Notes: generated from the letters alone by a model not told the origin. 64,000 nt of DNA from Paenibacillus protaetiae (GCF_004135365.1 NZ_CP035492.1:1-64000), one strand, 5' to 3'. Counted from the stretch's first letter, positions 25,956 to 35,300 are shown. Made by a program: numbers and translations.

Positions 25956-26842
25956 AGCTCAGTATATCTCACGTTACCCATTACGAATACGAGACGCCCG
26001 TTACGGACAGTGTCAATGAAATCCGGCTTACGCCAAGCACTAACGAGCGGCAATCGTGTTATCAGCAAGCTATATGGATCGAGCCGAATGCCTCGCTGTT
26101 CAGCTATGAGGATTATTTCGGCAACCGGGTACACGCCTTTTCCGTCAATAATCCGCACCGCAAACTGACGATCCGGACGCAGATGACCGTTGTAACCAGA
26201 AGCGCGCCCTCTCCCGAGGAGCAGGCCGCACTTATGAACGGCCGTCCGGCGCGTGAAGCATGGCTGTGGCTGGAAAGTGAGGAGGCGCATAACCGGTTTG
26301 CGGAATTTCTGCTGCCGACCGGATATACCGCAGTGACACCTGCGGTCCGGCTGTTTGCCGACAGCGTTGACAGCGCCGCCGATGACAAGGAGCTAAGCGT
26401 GCTCGGGTGGCTGACGGAACTTTCCTCGAAAATAAGAGAAGATTTCATTTATGACCCGAATGCAACAACCGTTAAAACCAAAGCGGCTGATTTGCTTGAA
26501 AATAAACGGGGCGTATGCCAAGATTTCGCTCATCTGATGATTGCGTGCAGCAGGGCGCGGCGCATTCCTGCGCGTTATGTGAGCGGTTATCACTTTGTCG
26601 GCGATTTGCAGGGCGGCGCTTCGGGCTTTGAGCAGGCTTCGCACGCCTGGGTGGAAGCGTATGTGCCAAGCGTCGGCTGGTGCTGCTTTGATCCCACGAA
26701 CAAAACGCCGGTAGGCGAACGGTATGTGAAGCTGGGTCACGGCCGGGATTATATAGACATCGTGCCTGTAAAAGGGGTATATCAAGGAAGCGGAGAGCAG
26801 CGCCTTCAGGTGCTTGTAGATGTTCGCAGGCTGGAAGATTAG
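25952..26842 (+). CDS. Transglutaminase-like cysteine peptidase
   Basis: 296 residues from ATG 25952. The N-terminal beta domain (MKLSISHVTHYEYETPVTDS) is typical of bacterial transglutaminase-like proteins. The triad is visible as Cys in NKRGVCQDFAHLMI, His in ASHAWVEAYVP and Asp in CCFDPTNKTPVGE. In this operon context it probably cleaves or cross-links the product of the ATP-grasp ligase (inference). There is no signal peptide, so it should act in the cytosol. Confidence 0.92.
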   Translation: MKLSISHVTHYEYETPVTDSVNEIRLTPSTNERQSCYQQAIWIEPNASLFSYEDYFGNRVHAFSVNNPHRKLTIRTQMTVVTRSAPSPEEQAALMNGRPAREAWLWLESEEAHNRFAEFLLPTGYTAVTPAVRLFADSVDSAADDKELSVLGWLTELSSKIREDFIYDPNATTVKTKAADLLENKRGVCQDFAHLMIACSRARRIPARYVSGYHFVGDLQGGASGFEQASHAWVEAYVPSVGWCCFDPTNKTPVGERYVKLGHGRDYIDIVPVKGVYQGSGEQRLQVLVDVRRLED

Positions 26843-26871
26843 CGGACAATAAGGAGTATGAACGGGGATAA

Positions 26872-26902
26872 TAGAGAGAAATAGATAGAAATAGATAGAG
26901 AT
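26872..26902. repeat. Short 10-bp tandem repeat (ATAGATAGAA)
   Basis: Three imperfect units between the transglutaminase gene and the terminator; no function seen. Confidence 0.5.
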
Positions 26903-26934
26903 AAACATTAAGCGATTTACCTGCATAAAAAGGA

Positions 26935-26970
26935 AAAAGGCTTCGGATTATTAATCCGGAGCCTTTTTTT
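26935..26970. terminator. Terminator shared by the transglutaminase operon and spoVR
   Basis: AAGGCTtCGGATTA / TAATCCGgAGCCTT with T-run; A-run on the other side. Confidence 0.85.
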
Positions 26971-27004
26971 GATAAGGAGAAAAGTTTTCATTAATCCATA
27001 TTTT

Positions 27005-27643
27005 TTACAGAAATTTCCTGCTTGTTTTTTTGCCGTCGCAGCTGAACACGATTTTTTTGTCTTCCACGATCGTTTCCAGATGGACGGATTTGCCCCACAG
27101 CTGTACGACATAAGGCAGCGTCCGCTCAACGTATTTCAAATCGAGCTCGATGCCTTCATATTGGTGCACGAGATACATTTCCCCAATCCGGTTGAAGTCG
27201 CCGTCTGCGACAACGATGCTTGGAAAACCGCCGTTAACGCGGGAGAATACGAGCTGATCGCGGATATTTTCCCAGGTTTTATCGGTAATTTTCCACTCCG
27301 GTCCCTTTTTCTCGAAAATGTACAGGTCAAGATCGTTTACAAGCTGCTTCGTCAAATAGTTGCGAAGAAACGATATATCCGAATCCGCTTCCCTGACCTC
27401 GAATATTTTTTCCCGCCCTCTGCCCGGCACCCGGCCAAACCGTTCGCGCTCCTCGGGCGTCGGGTTATCCCAGCGCTTTTCAATGTCCTCGAATATTTTC
27501 AGCCCGAGATAATACGGGTTCAGGGTATGGCGGGAAGGCTGCACAACAGCCGAATTGAGCTTGGCAAATTCAATCGTTTCGTCGCTGGTCAAATCGAGTT
27601 CCCGTATAATCCGCTGATGCCAATACGAAGCCCAGCCTTCGTT
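27005..27643 (-). pseudogene. spoVR: Native spoVR, 3' half (C-terminal part), separated from its 5' half by the island
   Basis: From the 21-bp att core (NEGWASY) the frame runs [20 protein letters not shown], then [20 protein letters not shown] and the C-terminal SpoVR sequence to the stop at 27005. Immediately beyond the core on the island side is a TAG, so this half has no start of its own. The 5' half lies at 48196-49029. Joined at the repeat, the gene is 1,437 nt, 478 codons plus stop, in frame. SpoVR takes part in spore-cortex formation in Bacillus. Confidence 0.95.
27623..27643. repeat. Left attachment core of the spoVR island (21-bp direct repeat)
   Basis: Identical to 48211-48231; it begins ATACGAAG and ends CTTCGTT. 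The core is itself a dyad (ACGAAG-6-CTTCGT). On the island side it is followed by GAGCTAAGGTGCTT, the inverted counterpart of AAGCACCTTGGC at the other end. Confidence 0.92.
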
Positions 27644-27763
27644 GAGCTAAGGTGCTTGATAGAAAATTAATATAATTAAATGACTCCACTAAACTGATCA
27701 TATATGGTAAATTAAATGTAAATATTACCAGAGTCTAAGATGCTTATAGGGGAGAGAGATTTC

Positions 27764-30700
27764 ATGTTAAGAATTGCTCATCTGTCGGATTTTCATTTAG
27801 CTGCAAATCACATTTCAGATTTTCAAGAGTTCACTTTAAAAGCATTGATTAAAGACTTACTGGAGTTTCATAAAGAAAAAAAGATCGACCTCATTTTATT
27901 TTCGGGAGATTTGATTGATAAAGGCGGCATGAGCTTTAATAAAGATATTGAACTCGCATTTATGAGTTTTAATGAATATGTGATTGAACCAATCCAAAAA
28001 GCGTTAAGTATAGATAAAGATAAGTTTTTATTTGTCCCTGGTAATCATGATATTGATCAAAGTGCGATAGATGAGATATACGAAGATGGACTAAGACATA
28101 GACTAAACTCTGTTGAAAGTGTCAATAATTTTATTGAACGTAACAGCACAAGTGGTCTAGAAAGAATTCTTGCATTTAAGAACTTTGAGCGAGATCACTT
28201 TAGTGGATATAGTCATCAGATTACTAATTTTAGTTCTAATTTTAAGTTTGAGATTAATAATTTACAGATCGGGGTAGCTTGCTTAAATTCATCGTGGAGA
28301 TGCTGCGATAATAATGATAAGGAGAGACTTTTAATTGGCGAAAGACAATTAATAAATGCAAGAAAGGAACTTGGGGAATGTGATATTAAAATTGCTGTTG
28401 TGCATCATCCCTTGGATTGGCTAGCAACATTCGATAAAAGATCAGTGGAACAAATTATTACTAAAGACTATGATATGCTTTTTTGTGGTCATGTACATGA
28501 GGGGGATACAGTTACAAAGACCTCTATGTTAGGAAGCTTATTCATATCTACTACTCCATCAAATTGGACTAGCAATTTAAGATCAACGGATAGAAATTAC
28601 TCGAATGGATATAACATTATTGATTATGCTAATAGTGAAATTATTTCATATAACCGTAGATATAATCATGCACAAGAGAGATTTGATCCAAATACAGACT
28701 TGGGAGATAAGGAGGGAAAAGCTATTTTTTTGATTCCGAATAATGGCGAACTGGAGCGGAGAAATTTTGAAAAAAAAACTTGTGAGACAATAAAACAGGT
28801 TCATTACGGTTCCAGAGATGAACATTTATTAAGTTTCAAAACAGACACCCTCGCTCCCAAAAACATTGAAGAGTTATTTGTTTTGCCTCATATTGTTGGG
28901 AATGAGCAGTATGATGCAGATAACCAAGATAAGGAACAAATATATGATTTAGAACGGTTGTGTGAACTTTCGGGGCATTCAATTTTTATTGGAAACAAGG
29001 AATCAGGAAAAACAATTTTGTTGGATAGACTTATGATTGAGTTTTCCAATAATATTGATAAGTATAGAAAAATTCCTGTATATATTGACTTGGAAGATTC
29101 TAGAACAAGCAAAATTTTCACAGATATTAGCCGGTTTTTAAATGTTGGAATTCATGATATAGATAGTTTGCTGACGAATTATCAAATCGTATTACTTATA
29201 GATAATTTGACGCCAAGCTATAATCGATCATTTAAGATTAAAGAGATTGAGCAAATAACACAGAAATACAGTAATGTTCAAGTATTTGCAACATGTATAT
29301 CTTTACTTGATGGGGAATTACCGATCGAATTGTTGGAGTTTGAGATTCTTCCAAAATTTAGAGCACTGAAGATTGCACCATTTAAAACAAAACAAATTAA
29401 AGCTCTGACGCAAAAGTGGTTTTCTAAAAATCAAAACTATCAAAAAAAGGAACTTCTCGATGATTTGATTAAGATATTTGGGAAACTAAATATTCCAAGA
29501 ACTCCTCTTGCTGTCTCTATGTTTTTATGGATTATTGAGTATCAGGAAAGCTATAAGCCTGTAAATAATGCTACTATGCTGGAAAATTTCGTTGAAAGAT
29601 TATTTAGAAAGCACTCAAGTAAGGAAATATACTCTGAGGAATTTGATTTTACAAATAAACAAAGATTACTTGCTGATATCGCATTGCATATGTATAACAA
29701 TGATTTGGAAAATTACAAAATACCTTCAAATGTTCTGTACAATCACATTTATGAGTATCTAAAAGCACGTAAGTTTCTATTTAGAGTTGATGATGTACTA
29801 AAAGAATTTATTGAAGTTGGCGTTTTAACTGAAGAGCATGGTGAATCGGAGCTTTTTGTAAGGTTTAGATTCAGTTGTTTTTTTAAATACTTTCTTATGA
29901 AAAACATGGATTATAGAGTTGAGTTTAAAGATTTTGTGTTACATGAGGATAACTATCTTAAGTTCGAAGACGAGATAGAATACTTTACAGGATTAAAACG
30001 CGATCAAGCAGGGGTACTACAAGTCATTGTTGAACGAATGAATAAAAAGTTTGAACAGTTAGTGGAGTATTTTAAGTCTATACCTTCAGGATTTGATGTT
30101 GCATTTCAAACAAATGAGTCAATAATAAATCAGCTAGATAATAACTATTTAAAAAGACTAACAAACTCTGATAAACCAACTGAAGAAGAACTTGATCAGA
30201 TAAGTGATCAGGCACTAGAAAATCAAAAAGACGAGCTTGGAATTGAAAAAAAATACGATCTTTCAAAACCTCAGGAACTAGAAAGATCCTGGACTTTAGC
30301 TGCAAAAGTATTGAAAAATACAGAGGAGACAGAAGATGGAGCTCTTAAGTCAAAAAGCTTTAACGATTTATTGACCTGTTCGAGTGCATTTGCGACCCTG
30401 TATAAGATTTTTCTTAATAAACATTTTGAAAAAGAAGATGGTAAAAATGACGATGATCTTGATGTAATGTATAAGGTATTACCACTCGCACATCAAGTTA
30501 TTACTTACTCCTTAGTTGGAACGGCTAAATTAAGTGTTGTAATGAAAGAAGATATTCAAAATAAGCTCATAGATAATCCGAATGATTATACTGAGTTTGA
30601 AAAATATCTTTCGGTATTTATTTATTCTGATCTCAAAGGTCCGGAATATTTTAAATACATTGCTCAGTTAATTAAGGATACCAAACAATCGTATATTAAC

Positions 30701-30907
30701 GACATGATTTTGTTTAAATTAGTAACTTATTATTATTTTAGATCCAAGAATCAGTCTATGGATCTACAATATCTTAACTTAATTGGTGATTTAATTATTA
30801 AGGTAAGAAATGATCCAAAAATTAAGAAGAGCAAGATTTTTGAGGATTATAGGTTGAAGCGTGCCAAAAAGCTAAGATCTTCTAATTCTGAAGATGAGGC
30901 AATTTAA
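27764..30907 (+). CDS. Metallophosphoesterase-STAND NTPase fusion, candidate antiphage protein
   Basis: 1,047 residues from ATG 27764 (AGGGGAGAG 7 bases upstream). The N-terminal calcineurin-like phosphoesterase has all metal motifs: DFH 9-11, GD 48-49, GNHD 93-96, HH 214-215, and GHVH 242-245. A P-loop NTPase follows, with Walker A GNKESGKTI (410-418) and Walker B VLLIDNL (D480), then a long helical C-terminal region expected to act as sensor. This effector-NTPase-sensor order is that of STAND/NACHT-type immune proteins; phage defence is inferred. Very AT-rich compared with the host backbone, so recently acquired. It is the first gene inside the island and has its own terminator. Confidence 0.82.
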   Translation: MLRIAHLSDFHLAANHISDFQEFTLKALIKDLLEFHKEKKIDLILFSGDLIDKGGMSFNKDIELAFMSFNEYVIEPIQKALSIDKDKFLFVPGNHDIDQSAIDEIYEDGLRHRLNSVESVNNFIERNSTSGLERILAFKNFERDHFSGYSHQITNFSSNFKFEINNLQIGVACLNSSWRCCDNNDKERLLIGERQLINARKELGECDIKIAVVHHPLDWLATFDKRSVEQIITKDYDMLFCGHVHEGDTVTKTSMLGSLFISTTPSNWTSNLRSTDRNYSNGYNIIDYANSEIISYNRRYNHAQERFDPNTDLGDKEGKAIFLIPNNGELERRNFEKKTCETIKQVHYGSRDEHLLSFKTDTLAPKNIEELFVLPHIVGNEQYDADNQDKEQIYDLERLCELSGHSIFIGNKESGKTILLDRLMIEFSNNIDKYRKIPVYIDLEDSRTSKIFTDISRFLNVGIHDIDSLLTNYQIVLLIDNLTPSYNRSFKIKEIEQITQKYSNVQVFATCISLLDGELPIELLEFEILPKFRALKIAPFKTKQIKALTQKWFSKNQNYQKKELLDDLIKIFGKLNIPRTPLAVSMFLWIIEYQESYKPVNNATMLENFVERLFRKHSSKEIYSEEFDFTNKQRLLADIALHMYNNDLENYKIPSNVLYNHIYEYLKARKFLFRVDDVLKEFIEVGVLTEEHGESELFVRFRFSCFFKYFLMKNMDYRVEFKDFVLHEDNYLKFEDEIEYFTGLKRDQAGVLQVIVERMNKKFEQLVEYFKSIPSGFDVAFQTNESIINQLDNNYLKRLTNSDKPTEEELDQISDQALENQKDELGIEKKYDLSKPQELERSWTLAAKVLKNTEETEDGALKSKSFNDLLTCSSAFATLYKIFLNKHFEKEDGKNDDDLDVMYKVLPLAHQVITYSLVGTAKLSVVMKEDIQNKLIDNPNDYTEFEKYLSVFIYSDLKGPEYFKYIAQLIKDTKQSYINDMILFKLVTYYYFRSKNQSMDLQYLNLIGDLIIKVRNDPKIKKSKIFEDYRLKRAKKLRSSNSEDEAI

Positions 30908-30961
30908 AGTTCTAAGTCGAGAAAACTGGATGTTAGACAACTTTATTACAAGCCAAACCTT

Positions 30962-31006
30962 GAAGCAATCAAGTGTATATAAGATACACGTGATTGCTTC
31001 CTTTTC
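30962..31006 (+). terminator. Terminator after the STAND gene
   Basis: Long stem GAAGCAATCAaGTGTAT / ATACACgTGATTGCTTC followed by CTTTT. Confidence 0.85.
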
Positions 31007-31136
31007 ATGCAATTATCTAGATAAATATACTCTTACCCAATCACCGAGAAACGTTTACCAACCTGAAATCCTGTCCATAATGGTGAATACAGGAATCGGA
31101 CAAACCCCATGGGACAAGCGCTTTGAGCACGATTCG

Positions 31137-31186
31137 TCTCGGTGAGAGGGTGGTCTCCCGATCGGGAGACCACCCTCTCACCGAGA
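31137..31186. repeat. 50-bp perfect palindrome downstream of the tandem recombinases
   Basis: 25-bp arms, starting TCTCGGTGAGAGGGTGG, meet at CGATCG without a loop. The arm motif CACCGAGA also occurs outside it at 31042-31049 and 31209-31216, and GGGACAAG (31111) is mirrored as CTTGTCCC (31218). There is no T-run, and each neighbouring gene already has a terminator. It could be a recombination or replication site; function unknown. Confidence 0.9.
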
Positions 31187-31257
31187 TTTTGAGACAAGCC
31201 TACCTAACCACCGAGAACTTGTCCCTTATTTAATAGGTTAACTACAGACAACAAAAA

Positions 31258-31287
31258 AACCGACCGTCCTAGCTAGGGCGATCGGTT
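31258..31287 (-). terminator. Terminator of the tandem recombinase operon
   Basis: On the minus strand, AACCGATCGCCCTAG pairs with CTAGGACGGTCGGTT (two mismatches) and is followed by a T-run of seven. Confidence 0.85.
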
Positions 31288-32863
31288 AACCAAGTGGGGC
31301 TCGAATAAGGCTGCTTCTTGTTTGAATTGCAATATCTCCTTTAATAATTACATTTTTGCTGTCAACTTTAATTGGCGTGAAAACGGCTTGCTTCACTAGA
31401 TAGGTTATCATCTTTCGGATGTCATGATCATGGTCATTGCTGCTAAGCAGACTCATGGATTGAATGTTAGAAGTAATGGTTTGAGGATTGCCTTCAACTA
31501 AAGCAAAGTATTTATCGATCTTCCTCAGCCCATCAATTTCGATATTTAACTCGCTAATTTGCTTGTGCATTTGGTGCTGCTGGATCGTTAGGATACGAAC
31601 CATTTTAGTATTGCCATCGTTGGTTTCAAGGTCGGGCACTAATGCCGCACGTTTCTTGGCGCGATCTTGAGCAATAATTAGCAACTGATTTATTCGCTCG
31701 ACCTCCGAGTTCTTTTTAAGCAACTGCTCAGCAATTTTTTCTCGATCCTTTAATACTTCATCATAGATCAGTGAACTAATGGTCACCAGATTCTGTGTCT
31801 TTAAATCATTAACAATAGCATCAAAGACTGCATGAATACGTTGAGCCTCTATTTTGTAGTTGCAGGACGTACAGCAATACCATTTGGCACCATAATGCTT
31901 CTTTCGTTTACTATCGAATGTGATTTGATCCTTGCAACACATCTCTTTTTCACAAACAGTGCAGGATATCAGATTACTAAGAAAAAAACTGGTTTTGTAC
32001 ATTTTGGGACTGAGGTCTCCGGATTTCCGGTGCTCATAGATCGTCCAGGTTTCTTGCCATTCTTCAAGGGTCATGATGGGGTGTATGAGATGGCTCTTGA
32101 CCATCTCCCAGTTCTCTATATTGTTTAAGGAATTACGGGAATTCTGCTGTTTGCGATGATGGGTCAGATAACCTGCGTAGAATGGGTTTGTAATAATCTC
32201 CCGAACAAGAGACTTGTTTAACCGTTTTCCCGTCTCATGACTAACTCTGGTGGCAATAGACTGGAAGCCTTCTTGTTTACGGTACAATTCGTAGACTCGA
32301 AGTACAATGGCTACCTCGTCCGTACATTGTGAGAAAGTCTTAGCTGTTTTGTCATAACGATAACCGAATGGTGCTTTACCACCTGTCCATTTCCCTTCCT
32401 TCAAAATGGTGCGTGCAACATCTCGCGTACGCATTCTGGTATTATCAACTTCGAATTTAGAAGTACCGTCTTTTATTAAATCAACAATAAAATCGCCTGA
32501 GTCATATAAGCTATCGGTGTTGCTTATGACAACTGGTATAGCGCAACTCGCTAATATCATTCGAACTCTTTGATGTTCTGCTGGATTACGGGCAATTCGA
32601 TCATGATGATTAACAACTACAAAGTCAAATCTCCGATCGATGGCGTCTTTTAATAAAGCATTTATGCCTTCACGATCGTTAAGTTCTGTTTTTCTTGCTG
32701 AGACCCCTGCATCTTCATACTCACATACAATTGTGCAATCGTATTTTTTGGCAAACTCATAAGCCATTGATCGCTGAGCGCTCATGGTCTGTTTATCTGT
32801 TGAATGACGACCATAGAATGCACCTTTCATACCTGGCTGAATGATTTTATTTAACATTGACAT
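31286..32863 (-). CDS. Large serine recombinase A (second of an overlapping pair)
   Basis: 525 residues from ATG 32863 (GGGGGG upstream; a slightly longer start is possible). The resolvase domain has catalytic Ser21 in FYGRHSTDKQ, VNHHDRIARN, and the recombinase domain GGKAPFGYRYDKTAKTF. The zinc ribbon is CTVCEKEM ... WYCCTSCNYK, then a coiled coil (REKIAEQLLKKNSEVERINQ). Family proteins integrate or excise elements at att sites. It overlaps the end of recombinase B by 17 bp. Either this, B, or the third enzyme at 35301 may be the island integrase. Confidence 0.93.
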   Translation of the reverse strand: MSMLNKIIQPGMKGAFYGRHSTDKQTMSAQRSMAYEFAKKYDCTIVCEYEDAGVSARKTELNDREGINALLKDAIDRRFDFVVVNHHDRIARNPAEHQRVRMILASCAIPVVISNTDSLYDSGDFIVDLIKDGTSKFEVDNTRMRTRDVARTILKEGKWTGGKAPFGYRYDKTAKTFSQCTDEVAIVLRVYELYRKQEGFQSIATRVSHETGKRLNKSLVREIITNPFYAGYLTHHRKQQNSRNSLNNIENWEMVKSHLIHPIMTLEEWQETWTIYEHRKSGDLSPKMYKTSFFLSNLISCTVCEKEMCCKDQITFDSKRKKHYGAKWYCCTSCNYKIEAQRIHAVFDAIVNDLKTQNLVTISSLIYDEVLKDREKIAEQLLKKNSEVERINQLLIIAQDRAKKRAALVPDLETNDGNTKMVRILTIQQHQMHKQISELNIEIDGLRKIDKYFALVEGNPQTITSNIQSMSLLSSNDHDHDIRKMITYLVKQAVFTPIKVDSKNVIIKGDIAIQTRSSLIRAPLG

Positions 32864-34292
32864 GACCAAGCCCCCCATTAAATGGTTCTCTGAATTGGAT
32901 TCTCAAGGTAGGAGAATTCAAGACAATGCGAGAGATGACATCCTGGATAAACGATTTCCGCTTTTCTGCGTCATACTGAAGAACCTCCGTTGCCAAATCT
33001 ACGGAGTCATGAAGTGTCTGCATGAGCTGGTATTGCCTTTCTAGCCCGGCTAACTTCTTCGGGTAATGTTGTTGTAGTAATTCCTCACGTTCAATCTGGT
33101 TGTATAGGTAAAGCAAATCCTGTTCAAGCTCTTCGTTGGAATGCTGCAGCCATGATAAGGTGTAGTTGTGGAGTGTTAGCTTGAAATCTGCCATTGCTGA
33201 GATACTTTCTCGGAAAGATTTTTCATAAAACTTGATGAGATCTCCGTGAACCAGATTATATACCTCTAAGAAATGAGTCTTGAACTGCTGTGAGATGAAC
33301 TTGGCACACTCCATCAAAATAGTTTCTTCCAGGAGATCAGGTCTTTGACGGAGGTAATTATGATTCTTACAAGTGTAGTAGCTATTGGCTTTGACATCGT
33401 TTATTTCTTTGCCGAACATCGCTCCATTACATTTACCGCAAAACAGAAGCCCGTCGAGCATCATTGGAACCCGGTTACTTTGACGTGAACGAGTTTGCTT
33501 TAAGCTGCTTAAACGTGCTTGTGCTTTGTCCCAAGTCCGTTCATCGACGATGACGAGATTTTTGTTTGCAATCTCAACGAAATTGCCAAATTCCTCGATC
33601 TTTCGAATACCTTTGTACATCTTATTACCGATCATTGAACGAACACGATTTTGATTCAACTCTGAAGGAAACCAGGGTTGCCTCTCCATTTCTCTAATTG
33701 CATCTGGCAATGTGATGCATGTTGTGTCAATCATCATGTCAAATATTTTTCTAATAATTTCCGCTTGTTCTGGATCGACCTGGAATTTCTTATCTTTACC
33801 AACCTTATAGCCATAAGGAATCGGACCAGAAGAATGCTTACCTTCTTTGGTCATCGTATACTTCGTTTCCTTTATCCGCTGAACGATTTGATTGGCTTCG
33901 CGCTGGTTGAACCCGGCAATAATTAGTTCGAAGAATTCACCAGCTGGCGAATATTGTACCGGGATTTCGTTGTCAGCTGTAAAAACAACGTTAATCTGAT
34001 GACTTTGAAATAGCTCGAACAGCTCCATGGCTTGGATGACATTTCTGGCAAGGCGGTCACGTTTATACACATAAACGGTAGAGATCAAACCTCTCTTAAT
34101 ATCGTACATAAGCCGGTTCAACTCCAGACGTTCTTTCATTTCGGTTTTTCTTGCTGACACGGCTTCATCCAAGTACATATCATCGAATAGTTCACCCTTT
34201 TGCGTGATTTTTTCCAGTGCTAATGCTTTCTGCATATCAATGGAGTGTTCTTGCGTACTGATCGAACTGCGAGCATACAATACGGTCCTCAT
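32847..34292 (-). CDS. Large serine recombinase B (first of an overlapping pair)
   Basis: 481 residues from ATG 34292 with GGAGAGGAG upstream. Catalytic Ser10 in LYARSSISTQEHSIDMQ, then VYVYKRDRLARNVIQAM, recombinase domain GPIPYGYKVGKDKKF, zinc ribbon LLFCGKCNGAMF ... YYTCKNHN, and a coiled-coil C-terminus. Only moderately similar to recombinase A, so the pair is not a recent duplication. Paired overlapping serine recombinases acting together are known from SCC elements (CcrA/CcrB). Confidence 0.93.
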   Translation of the reverse strand: MRTVLYARSSISTQEHSIDMQKALALEKITQKGELFDDMYLDEAVSARKTEMKERLELNRLMYDIKRGLISTVYVYKRDRLARNVIQAMELFELFQSHQINVVFTADNEIPVQYSPAGEFFELIIAGFNQREANQIVQRIKETKYTMTKEGKHSSGPIPYGYKVGKDKKFQVDPEQAEIIRKIFDMMIDTTCITLPDAIREMERQPWFPSELNQNRVRSMIGNKMYKGIRKIEEFGNFVEIANKNLVIVDERTWDKAQARLSSLKQTRSRQSNRVPMMLDGLLFCGKCNGAMFGKEINDVKANSYYTCKNHNYLRQRPDLLEETILMECAKFISQQFKTHFLEVYNLVHGDLIKFYEKSFRESISAMADFKLTLHNYTLSWLQHSNEELEQDLLYLYNQIEREELLQQHYPKKLAGLERQYQLMQTLHDSVDLATEVLQYDAEKRKSFIQDVISRIVLNSPTLRIQFREPFNGGLGHVNVK

Positions 34293-34294
34293 CA

Positions 34295-34456
34295 CTAGAT
34301 CTCCTCTCCAGACATATCGTCTAAGTTTTGTGTTATTAGCTGTTTCTTCAATAAATCAACATATAGTTCCATCCATTTGCGAGCAGCAAGGGGATCATGA
34401 ATTTGATTAATGGATGAGATTTGAATTTCAGAGCTTCGTATTTTTTTGCGTGTCAA
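34295..34456 (-). CDS. 53-residue protein at the head of the recombinase operon
   Basis: A TTG start lies 11 bases after AGGAGG. The product starts MTRKKIRSSEIQISSINQIH and contains DPLAARKWMELYVDLLKKQL; it ends at a TAG that touches the start of recombinase B. Basic front, helical middle; no family recognised. A directionality factor or recombinase accessory role is a guess from position only. The longish spacer lowers certainty. Confidence 0.5.
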   Translation of the reverse strand: MTRKKIRSSEIQISSINQIHDPLAARKWMELYVDLLKKQLITQNLDDMSGEEI

Positions 34457-34488
34457 AGTTGTGTATTCCTCCTAAGGTGGTTAGTGTA

Positions 34489-34833
34489 ATGAGTAATTTC
34501 GGTCAGCAATTGCGACAGATCCGGCAGCAGCAAGGATATGGGCTGAACGAGTTTGCGAAGGAGCTCGGAGTGTCGCCGGCGTACCTGAGCAATCTTGAAA
34601 CAGGCAAGACCCAGACCATTCAGCTGGATATATTGAGCAAGTTACAAGAACAGCTTCATTTGTCAGTCAATGAAAATGTACCAGTAGACGACCAATTCAT
34701 CTTTCGACTAGATCGCCTGAAAAGGCTGTTGGCAGAGCTTCATTGTTCTAACCCACGAGTTGCAGAATATTTGGTTGCCATGGCGGAACAGGGTATCGAT
34801 TTGATAAATCCTGCTAAAGGGTCCGGCATATAA
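34489..34833 (+). CDS. XRE-family repressor of the island
   Basis: 114 residues from ATG 34489 (AAGGTGG upstream). Helix-turn-helix MSNFGQQLRQIRQQQGYGLN continues EFAKELGVSPAYLSNLETGK. It is divergent from the recombinase operon, with only 32 bp between start codons, so each promoter must lie within or overlap the other gene. This suggests that it represses, and is interlocked with, recombinase expression (inference). Confidence 0.85.
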   Translation: MSNFGQQLRQIRQQQGYGLNEFAKELGVSPAYLSNLETGKTQTIQLDILSKLQEQLHLSVNENVPVDDQFIFRLDRLKRLLAELHCSNPRVAEYLVAMAEQGIDLINPAKGSGI

Positions 34834-34913
34834 CAAGATGCCCCACTTGTTGGAGAACTATTCATCAAAATAAATAGATGTTTAGCCTAGTGAATATTTC
34901 ATTAAATAAACGG

Positions 34914-34948
34914 AGAGCCTAACCCCTGTCATGGAGTTAGGCTCTTTG
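34914..34948 (+). terminator. Terminator after the XRE gene
   Basis: AGAGCCTAAC / GTTAGGCTCT stem followed by TTG; overlaps the 3' end of the convergent small gene. Confidence 0.75.
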
Positions 34949-35194
34949 TGTGAGATCGCTTGGTGTTGAATCAGCCTTTTTATGAATCAGGGATATTTCA
35001 AACGGATGGGTGAGAGCAACAAGCTTCTTTCGTAGCCACTCATCGGCAGCAGCTCGTTTGATTCGCACTTCAAAGTCAGTTACCCGAGAAAGGAGGGAAT
35101 TGGAATAGGAATATTGCCGAAGTTCATCGAGGCATGTGAAGCTGTTTTGTTCGTTGTGATGTTCAACCGTAAAGCGGACCTTTAATTGTCCCAT
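34937..35194 (-). CDS. Conserved-looking small protein, unknown function
   Basis: 85 residues from ATG 35194 with GAGGTGAT upstream. Starts MGQLKVRFTVEHHNEQNSFT and contains basic LRKKLVALTHPFEISLIHKK. No signal, membrane helix or known motif. It is divergent from the third recombinase gene and convergent with the XRE gene; I cannot assign a role. Confidence 0.6.
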   Translation of the reverse strand: MGQLKVRFTVEHHNEQNSFTCLDELRQYSYSNSLLSRVTDFEVRIKRAAADEWLRKKLVALTHPFEISLIHKKADSTPSDLTQRA

Positions 35195-35300
35195 ATGCAT
35201 CACCTCGATCTAGTCTATGCAGCTTGATCAAGTGGACAATCCCTGAATATGACACATATTTTCGATAGGACAAGCATAGGAATGGACAAGAGGTGAGGTC

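Noticed and set aside
31137-31186. CRISPR repeat or ordinary terminator for the 50-bp palindrome
   Set aside because: It occurs once as a palindrome without spacers, has no T-run, and both neighbouring genes already have good terminators.
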